DNA of 64,000 bases from Calonectria ilicicola. Lineage: Eukaryota > Ascomycota > Sordariomycetes > Hypocreales > Nectriaceae. Both the position numbers and the translations under genes were made by a program. Below the pieces are notes generated by a model. The model searched no databases. It saw nothing but the letters and a program-made list of their open reading frames with translations, and had not been told where the DNA came from. The stretch lies in assembly GCA_020809705.1 (NCBI GenBank), contig CP085832.1, forward strand, positions 2,542,001-2,606,000, read 5' to 3'. Of this stretch, positions 56,589 through 64,000 are shown piece by piece (within the stretch, counting starts at the first letter, position 1; each line of letters begins with the position of its first letter).

Positions 56589-57278
56589 AGGTGGCAGGTC
56601 GCGTCGTTACCTATTACACCCAACCAAGCCGACCGAACCAGTGAAGCCTCCGAAGCTTCCGATTCCGAAGGCTCGCATTCAGGTCACCAGTTGCCTGGTC
56701 ACATGGGGGAAGGGGATGACATAAATCATCATTCTGACCCCGGACAACGCGGTGAACATGGGGACGGCACGGCCGCAAAATCTTCAGACAAGCGGGAAAG
56801 TCATCCTATGTCCCTGGTTCGCAAGAGCATCCGTATAAGGACTAGGATGCTTCCCGAAAAGTCTTCGCAACCTGACACGGTTGCTAGCCCGGCTCGCAGC
56901 CCGTTTTCGACTACCTCGCAAGAGGACGCAAAATCTATCATTACATCACATCACGAGCCGGCCCCTCTGACGCATAACATTGATCTCCAAGCCGCCGCCA
57001 TAGCTTATGAATTACGAGTAGGAACACGACCACTCAGTGACTTGTCGGGCTACCTGCCAACTCCATCCCGGAGCTGCGAAGAAATGCCCCCTGCTACAAC
57101 TCAGGGTCCGGACGCCTTCTGTCACACCACTTCCCATGAGGATATCTGGGGATGGGAGGCTGAGCTTGAGCGCAGAACTCAGGGCAACGATTTTGACTCG
57201 TTCCCTCTGACTTACCGACGCGCAAACGGAACGCGAGCCAACCTCCTCCAGCGTGTCTTTAAGGCTGGATCCCCATGA
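56589..57278 (+). other. In-frame open extension beyond the RGS stop codon
   Basis: Directly after the TGA, and in the same reading frame as the RGS protein, 229 sense codons follow before the next stop at 57276-57278. The translation is protein-like. It has Ser/Glu/His-rich disorder, a basic Ser-Ile-Arg-Ile-Arg-Thr-Arg patch, then a more ordered end with Ala-Ala-Ala-Ile-Ala-Tyr-Glu-Leu-Arg-Val-Gly-Thr, His-Glu-Asp-Ile-Trp-Gly-Trp-Glu-Ala-Glu-Leu-Glu-Arg and Leu-Leu-Gln-Arg-Val-Phe. Explanations are stop-codon readthrough, an unrecognised short intron (for example 56563..56628 or 56584..56628, both with poor signals), a nonsense mutation, a base error, or a separate small gene starting at Met 56703 or 56808. 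Confidence 0.6.
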
Positions 57279-58273
57279 TTTGGGCATTCTATCCATTCAG
57301 CAACGAATTTCTAGCTTAGCGCACATTATGCGTGACATACCGCAGCTCGCCTCTAATTGAGTTTGAAGGCGCTCATTCTTTGTATACGGGATGCATTCTC
57401 ATTTTTCTTTTCTTAACGAGGGCATTACATATTGGCGACATGGATTATTATATACATGGTTCATAGATTGCATGGCAAGGTGCAGCAGGCGCGGCGTTTG
57501 GGGGTTTCTCTTTTCTCGAGAGGACATTCGATTTGCTTTTGAGTATCCGCATTGATCTTCTTGGCAAGATCGGCTCTGTGTGTACGCACCAGACCATCAT
57601 TTTTTTTAGGGGGCATTTGACGACAATGTTGCATATTTCCCGAATGGGATGGATGACTGGGTGAGACTGGAGAGGGTATCCAGGGGCTCGGTCTTATGAC
57701 GATTATGGACTATTTTGTATGAAAGGAAAAGGAAAATACCGAGGACCACTGCCTAGAGTCGAAAACAAGACTATGTCCTGGCCTCCAGGGAGAGCCAAGA
57801 CACTAGGAGTAATGTCTAAATATTCAAGAATCATGGTTCACATGCCAAACTCACATGTTGCCCTCTTTACGTGATGCCCATTTTGCGATTCTATCATGAT
57901 CACGTTGCCCCAATGTACTGTACGCTCATTGTGTTAAATCTTTGAGACGGCATCTGGTTGTTAAGTTCGAAGTGAAATAGGAACAGCGTGAGACCAGGGA
58001 CAAATCCAAATCCTTTTCTTCAACTTATTCTCTCATAGATTAAAAAATAAAAGGCCCATGCTGTGCAAACTCCTTACTCATGTCAATCCATCATCCTCCT
58101 ACCACCAATCAGTAGGATGCCGCCTTTGAGCTAGGCAGCGGTCACCAAACCAACTTGACAAATTCATAGTACATGCTTCGATTATGTGTGCATATTCCTG
58201 GCGGAGGGGAGGGGATTTATCTCAATTCTCGATTCCCCAGGAACAAACTTTCTCAAAATTAGGCACCAACGAT
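57279..58273. other. Convergent 3' intergenic region
   Basis: 995 bp between the RGS extension (+) and GUT2 (-). It is AT-richer than its surroundings, with T-runs near 57600 and an A-rich tract near 58040. It probably holds the two 3' UTRs. No gene is seen. Confidence 0.55.
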
Positions 58274-60380
58274 TCATGCCTCTTCGGGTTTATCATGCCG
58301 AGAATACATCTTCCACTCAAGCGAGCTGGCAAAGTCAATCTTGCCTTGCTCGACTTGCTTGCGCGTGGCTGAGAGCATGGGCTGGGGTAGACCCATGGAC
58401 TCCAGGTAGGCAACAGCTGTTCCTCGGAGGTGGGTTGTTAGCAACCATTGTCACGTCTGGGCAGTCTGTCAGAAACCGCGTACATTCTTTCCACTCCAGG
58501 TCCTGGCGGCGACGATCCCACTTCAGTTCTTCGGACATAATGTCGATCACTTTAGGAAGCGCTTCGAGGGCAGCTTGAGCATTCAGGAAGGCTAGCCGAG
58601 TGCGGCGGGCCAAGACGTCCACGGCAGTTTGGGCGTACTCGTGTCGGACAGCGTAGCGGATCTCGCCATCAACGAAGGGGTACAGCTGAGAGATTCGTTC
58701 CCCACGGGCAGGGAATCGCTTGTCAGTTAGCTTGCACAGGGCGGCAACAGTCCAGGCACGGTCGCCATAAGATTCGGTCAAATGTTTGGCAACTTCAGTT
58801 TCCACGCCGAAGTGTTGAATCAGGGGGATGAACAAAGTGTTGCTAAACCCATGTGCACCGATGAGACGGACCTTGTGTGTTTGACATGTGCCATCGAGAA
58901 TGGCACCGTCGTCAACCATCTCGGTACCGCTCACACGAGGAGCATTCGTCACTACTTGAGGCTTCAGGTTAAACTCGTCGATAGCAGCATCAACGCACTC
59001 CTCAGCCATCTGGCGATACGTTGTCCACTTACCGCCGGCGCATGTGAGGAGCCCGGATGATGAGATATCAATCAAATGATTTCGAACCAATGACTCGGTG
59101 TTCTTAGCCTTAGGGTCCTTGACAAGTGGACGAATGCCTGACCACGCAGCCAGGACGTCACCTCTCCGAACATTGATCTCGGGAGATAAGTAGTGGCCGA
59201 CTTCACTCAGAATCCACTCTATCGACTTCTCATCAGGCAATGGGTTGGGTGAGATGCTAGAGGGAGAGTCGGTGGTTCCGGCAATAGTGTTTCCCTGCCA
59301 GGGAAGGAAGAAGATTACACGACCGTCAGAGGTTGAAGGGTCAATCAGGCCCATTTTACCCGGGCTGAAGTAACCAGGAAGGATGACATGGACACCTGAG
59401 GAAGGGGCAACAATATCTCTACACTCTTGGTCGTCCATCTTCCTGATAGAATCGGTAAATGGCCCAGTGCAGTTAATGATGCTCTTCGCTTTGACAGTGA
59501 TTTCTTCAACAGACCGGCCATCCTTAGCAGCAACTAGATCCTTAACTTTAGCACCACACAGCTTGCCTTCTGCATCCTTGATAAGACTCGTGACTTCTGT
59601 GTGGTTGGCGACGGTAGCACCATAAAGGGCGGCAGTCATGGCAATGGATACATTCATTCGCGAGTCGTTGTGCGCGCCATCATAGTAGACAAGAGCACCA
59701 ACTAAGTCGGTCTGCTTCAACATTGGAAAGGCTTCGAGGGCCTTGCTGCGAGTCAAGAAGTAGGAGCTCTCAATGCCCTCACTCCCAGCTAGAAAGTCGT
59801 AAAACTTGGTGCCAGCCCAGTAGTAGGGGGCTTTCCACCACTTATCGAGTGGGAGCATGATTGGAAGCCAGGAACTTAGATGAGGGGCAGTCTGCAAAAA
59901 GTACTTGCGCTCTTTGAGAGCTTCCTTGACTAGCTGATACTGACTGTAGTCGAGATTCCAAACGGCTTTTTCGAGGTACCGTACACCGCCGTGGACGAGT
60001 TTTGTGCTCTTGCTGCTTGTACCACTGCTGAAATCATCGCGTTCAATTACAGCAACTCTGAGGCCACGAGTGGCGGCGTCCAATGCAACACCAGCACCAG
60101 TAGCGCCACCTCCAATAATAAGCATATCATATTCGGCATCGTCGGATTGGGAACTTTTCCGCAGGTCGGCCAATTGCTCCTCGCGGTGCTTCACACGAGG
60201 GAAGCGAGGGAGCTTGAAGGTGCCATCGGCACCAAAGGTTGGGGGCGGAACAGCTGGCGAAGATGAGCCTGGGATATCTCGTGGGCGGTAGCTGTATAAG
60301 AGAACTGCGCCAGTAGTCGCGAGAGCTCCGGGAAGCAGGAACCGACGGAGGCCGGGTCGGGCGCCTGCGAGAGGCGACAT
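58274..60380 (-). CDS. GUT2: Mitochondrial FAD-dependent glycerol-3-phosphate dehydrogenase (two exons)
   Basis: Exons 60380..58484 and 58416..58274 encode 679 residues. It oxidises glycerol-3-phosphate to dihydroxyacetone phosphate at the outer face of the inner mitochondrial membrane and passes electrons to ubiquinone (glycerol catabolism and NADH shuttle). A basic N-terminus leads into a hydrophobic anchor near residues 14-31. The FAD-binding Ile-Ile-Gly-Gly-Gly-Ala-Thr-Gly-Ala-Gly lies near 88-97, followed by Ser-Ser-Gly-Thr-Ser-Ser-Lys-Ser-Thr-Lys-Leu-Val-His-Gly-Gly-Val-Arg-Tyr-Leu. The conserved Cys-Ala-Gly-Gly-Lys-Trp-Thr-Thr-Tyr-Arg and C-terminal DAO_C region are present. The last intron (67 nt, GTACGC donor, GCTAAC branch, AACAG acceptor) restores Trp-Lys-Glu-Ser-Val-Ala-Tyr-Leu and an end Met-Tyr-Ser-Arg-His-Asp-Lys-Pro-Glu typical of fungal GUT2. 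Without splicing the frame stays open to a different tail. Confidence 0.95.
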
Positions 60381-62022
60381 GTTGGACTGGAGCCGGAGCT
60401 AGCACAGCAAGGGTAAGAAGAAGAAGCTTGCGATGGAGGGGTTCAATTTGGAGCTGAAATTCGGATCAAATCGATTCGCGCCGAAAGGAACATGCCAGTG
60501 CCAGCTTGTGTAGCGAGGGAGGGCAGGCGCAAAAGCGCAGAGGCGCACGTCCAAGAGAGGGCTTCGCTCGGCCAATATAGCAAATGATGGAATGAGTACC
60601 AGATGCTAGAAGAAAGGGAGAGGAGGATGGCGATGGGACGGAGGGAGGCGAGAGATGGTGAGAAGGAAGAGGAAAACGAGAAAGCTGCACAGCGAGATGA
60701 GAAAGATTTGCTAGGAATTGGATGGAGGAGACTGGGCTGGATGTGCCAACTCCAACGAGTTTCTCGACTTTGGCACATGCTTCGCCATGACGAAAGGGGT
60801 GGGTAACTTATTGCCGGCCCCAGTCTGGGCGGTTTGTGCGGGCTTGGATTCGCCCGCCGGGCCCGTGGCCTATGCAAGGTGTGAGTGATTGATGACGGCG
60901 CCTGGATTCAATCCGCTGTGGGGGAGCCTGGCTGATTGATTGATTCTCCGTGTCAATTCGCAACTCCAATTGGTGCCGAGCGTAGCATTGGGGATGCTGC
61001 AGCTGACGGTGCCGGCGCATCGAAGGGGCCCGGGCCCATATTTGCCGCTCATGGCATGGCCGATCGGACATGGGGGGAGCTCAGGGAGCAGCCGACGCCG
61101 TCCCTTGGGGAAAAGTTGGGGGCCCGCGTCCAGGTGTGTTGTTGGGGGTGCAGTTTTGAGGGGGGCCGTTTGAGCACACACACACCACACACACGAAGTG
61201 AGAGGGAAGAAGAATGGAGACCTTGGAGGAATGCGCACATATTATTGAGGACTTACAAACATCAAAACCGGTAAACCCTGGAAAGGCCATAGACGAGAAA
61301 ATCTTTGACAATTCAGTCATCTTATGAGCCTGTCTAGCACTCCCTTAAACAGACAATAGGTTTAGGGAGCCATGATACCTCCAGACCCCACCCTTGCGCT
61401 CACTTCACGGCTACTTGCCTATTTTCCACCAATGCAATAACCGCCGCCCGGCTCACTCTGGGAATGATTCAATTCAATCACCACTTGTTTGCTTCCTCCT
61501 TATTCTCTCTCTTAAGGCTGTGCCGCCTGTGCTGGTGAACCCCCAAACCTCGCCCCGCCCCCCCAAACCCTCAAGTTTGGCCCGTCTTCAGCCACCACAA
61601 CCACCTTTCGCAGGCTGCTCCCGCCTGGTCTCACCCAATCACGCTGGGAAACAATTCACTCGGCTCCGACAGTCTGTTCACGCTTTAGGTCATTCCCACA
61701 AAGAGCATGGTTCAATTAGTCATTATCCTATGTATTGCGCATCATGGTGCGTCATGTCCATGCTGGGTATCTAGATCTTCCCTGTTCCCTCCTTCCCCCA
61801 ATGAGGCACCTGATCCAAAGCATCAAAGCTGGGAATCGTCCCATCACCCATTCATTCATCCATCCATCTCCACGTTCCTTACATCAAACTCGGTCCTATC
61901 ATGGTGCATCTTTGACCCTGTCCCAAATGCAAGGCATGTCTCGTCTTCCAGAATAAATAATATATACATGACAAAAAGAAAAAGGCTTTGTTTTCTGCGC
62001 CTGCGCATCGGCCGTTGGTGCT
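60381..62022. other. Intergenic region upstream of GUT2
   Basis: 1.6 kb. Just upstream of the minus-strand GUT2 start the plus strand is purine-rich (a C+T-rich leader for GUT2). An imperfect (CA)n run lies near 61176-61197. The right end is 3' flank of the MHYT-like gene. No additional gene is supported. Confidence 0.5.
61176..61197. repeat. Imperfect (CA)n microsatellite
   Basis: Two short CA runs separated by an extra C, in intergenic DNA upstream of GUT2. Confidence 0.85.
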
Positions 62023-64000
62023 TCAACGAGATTCAACGCATTCAGCGATCAACACATCAACAAATGTCGATACTTGGCTCATATCCCCACGATGTCCCCG
62101 TTTTAAACTCGACCCTCGGTGTCCAACTTGGACGTTGGTCGCCAGTTGACTGACACTTTGAAGCTCAATGCCGGCCCCCATACCCGTTTTACCAGTGATC
62201 ATCTCACTGATAGCCGAGCCTCGGCTTGACGCGGTGTCCAAATTTACTCCTACAACTTTCTTGCCATCCTCAACATCAATTTGAATCTCCTGAAACACCA
62301 AGATGCCGCCAGATCCGTATGAGGGTGTTGGGAGCGAATCCATTGGAGATGGAAATGGTGGATCCGCGCTTGAATCCATTGACCGAGTCCGAGCCGCCAT
62401 GCTGGTTGGGCAAAGATCCACAGTTGAGCCAGTTCGCACCGAGTCAGGAGAAGAACCACGTCGGCGACCTTCAACTCCGTGAGAAGAGACGAGGTTTCGG
62501 GAAATGGATTGATTCCGACGGCTGCCAGGCCACCAACTAGACCGCTCGCCTGACGCAATAGCTTGGGCCTCTTGGGCCTTGCCCTCAAACTTCTTGATGA
62601 TAGGTCCAAATTCTTGATGAACACCTCGTGTAAATTCATGGCGGAACGTAGCAGGCACTTGGTGCATCCTGAAGAAACTCAGAGGAACAAACTCACACCT
62701 CGGGCTGGTAATGACTGCGTGGATTGGAATGACCAAGCGCATCGTAATCATGGTTGACTGGCTTGAGCTGTCATCGCTCATGGATGGCACTTGAACAACG
62801 GTTGAGGTGAGAGTAGCGTCGTCAAACAATGGCTCCTGGGTCCATTCTCTAAGTCCTTTGATTGTGTCCACCAGCTGGCCGGCATATTTGGCCTGGTTCG
62901 GAGTTTGTGGGGTATAATCTCCCGATTCTAGAGCTCGAAGGAGCTCCGTCACCGTTTTGTTCTCAAACTGTTTTAAAAATCCAATCTGCCAATCCTTGAG
63001 ACTGTTCAATGGAAGCGCTAGGGATGGCAGCATATTCCTTGCCCCCCTTCTCACCAGAACCTCAAATCCCAGCGTGTTGGGACGAGCTCGGATGGCAAAG
63101 ATACCAAGATGTACACCTGGGAGGGTCCTTTGCTGTTGAGTAGTGTATGTAGTCATGTCGCGAAGCTTTTGATCGAACCCAGGGGATTTGATTTGCATGT
63201 TTGATCGAATAATGTTGCAAACTTGCTGCGTTTCAGCAAACCGATAACCAGCAGACACGTATCGCTCAGCATCTCTGTCTGACTCGACCCGACGAACCAA
63301 GAACATTAGTGAACCGCGGGGGTACTCTTGTTCCCAGATATTCAGGCCCTTTTCTGCCATATCGGCACCGAATCCACTATCCGTGAGAGAACCATGATCT
63401 GTGCTGTTTTTCCTGGACGAGTTCTTCTGTAGTTGCCCCCTGTTTTTTCTTCCGGCGGCCCCTGTTGGCAAGATCTCATCCCAAAGCACACCAACACTCG
63501 TAACTGGATCCTTAAGGCGCTCGGCCAGAGTCGAGGCTGCCGTACAAAAAAGCTCTCGAAAAATGATCTCGTAGTCCTCAAGCATTTCACCATGCTCATC
63601 AATCAATCGAATATCAAGCCGCCCATCCTTGTCACGGCCATGGCGCGGCAACATGGCCAAATGTTGCGCCATTCCACCGAATAAGTTAGAAATGCTTCGC
63701 CAATTGCGAGATGCGTGAAACATCCAATGGAACATAGGATGCGCGATACTAAAGCCTTCTTTCGAATGCTATTCAAGTTAGGCATGAAGACCTCATCAAC
63801 ACATGGAGTCTTTTCTCACCTTTTCTAGGAAAGAATCAGTAACGACGGCAGAAGGTACCAGGCCATCATTGTTAACTAAAATTCTCCCATTCTTGTCAAA
63901 GACAGCAGCCGCTAAAGTGATCTGCTGAGCACGGAGAGCGGTTCGCCTCATGCTTCTAGCCCGGAGGATGGCCGATCCAGCAAGGATGATGCAAGCACCA
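62023..64000 (-). CDS. C-terminal part of a probable MHYT-domain signalling protein (truncated by window edge)
   Basis: Two exons are visible: 64000 (window edge)..63820 and 63768..62023. They are joined over a 51-nt intron (GTGAGA donor, TGAATAG acceptor) in phase 0, giving Leu-Glu-Lys then His-Ser-Lys-Glu-Gly-Phe. About 640 residues are present; the 5' part lies beyond 64000. The edge segment begins with a hydrophobic stretch (Ile-Ile-Leu-Ala-Gly-Ser-Ala), probably the last membrane span. A PAS-like strand pattern follows: Ile-Thr-Leu-Ala-Ala-Ala-Val-Phe-Asp-Lys-Asn-Gly-Arg-Ile-Leu-Val. Then come Ala-His-Pro-Met-Phe-His-Trp-Met-Phe and a long cytosolic region with a Ser-rich tail. This layout is what I know from fungal proteins annotated as MHYT-domain signalling proteins, in which seven membrane helices may sense O2, CO or NO. 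The MHYT helices themselves are outside the window, so the name is provisional. Confidence 0.7.

Noticed and set aside
56563..56628. Possible intron removing the RGS stop codon (also 56584..56628)
   Set aside because: Both would restore frame, but donors (GTCTTC or GTTGAA) and branch points are poor compared with every other intron in the window; kept only as an alternative for the readthrough finding.

Overview
This window is nuclear DNA from a filamentous ascomycete (Pezizomycotina, most likely Sordariomycetes and plausibly Hypocreales). The evidence is monocistronic genes on both strands, short introns (about 50-110 nt) with GT..AG ends and CTAAC/CTGAC-like branch points, C+T-rich leaders, and lineage-typical genes: a fused alpha-beta tryptophan synthase, PRM1, a mitochondrial bL28 protein, an RGS protein and an MHYT-like signalling protein. 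I see no operons, phage, plasmid or CRISPR features, no intact transposon, and no tRNA or rRNA.

Layout. 1-4.4 kb: an F-box-like gene (-). 4.4-7.9 kb: a 1158-residue disordered single-exon protein (+). 7.9-9.2 kb: an AT-rich gap. 9.2-10.8 kb: a mitochondrial DUF1992/DNAJC28-type protein (+). 14.1-16.1 kb: a five-exon alpha-glucoside-type sugar transporter (+) behind a 3.3-kb upstream region. 18.5-25.8 kb is the housekeeping core: mitochondrial aspartate aminotransferase (+), a coiled-coil possibly HAUS4-like gene (-), bL28m (+) and tryptophan synthase (-). 26.6-32.2 kb: PRM1 (-) and a BSC6-like MFS transporter (-). 34.2-37.6 kb: a glycine-zipper protein (+) and a three-exon unknown protein (-). 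40.6-42.7 kb: a phenol-2-monooxygenase-type flavoprotein (+). 44.0-47.1 kb: a Ulp1-type SUMO protease (+). 47.1-55.6 kb: no recognisable gene. 55.6-57.3 kb: an RGS-domain gene (+) whose frame stays open for 229 codons after its stop. 58.3-60.4 kb: mitochondrial FAD glycerol-3-phosphate dehydrogenase GUT2 (-). 62.0-64.0 kb: the 3' part of a probable MHYT-domain protein (-), cut by the window edge.

The genes do not form one pathway. Loose functional links are mitochondrial metabolism and translation (aspartate aminotransferase, bL28m, DUF1992 protein, GUT2) and cell signalling or fusion (PRM1, RGS, MHYT-like, Ulp1). Exon models were rebuilt by hand from splice signals, frame continuity and family conservation. 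The most notable results are a 3-nt microexon encoding a conserved Asp in the aminotransferase, a 15-nt microexon in the BSC6-like transporter, and the in-frame stop followed by a long open frame in the RGS gene. I do not see a novel multi-gene system such as a defence island or a biosynthetic cluster.
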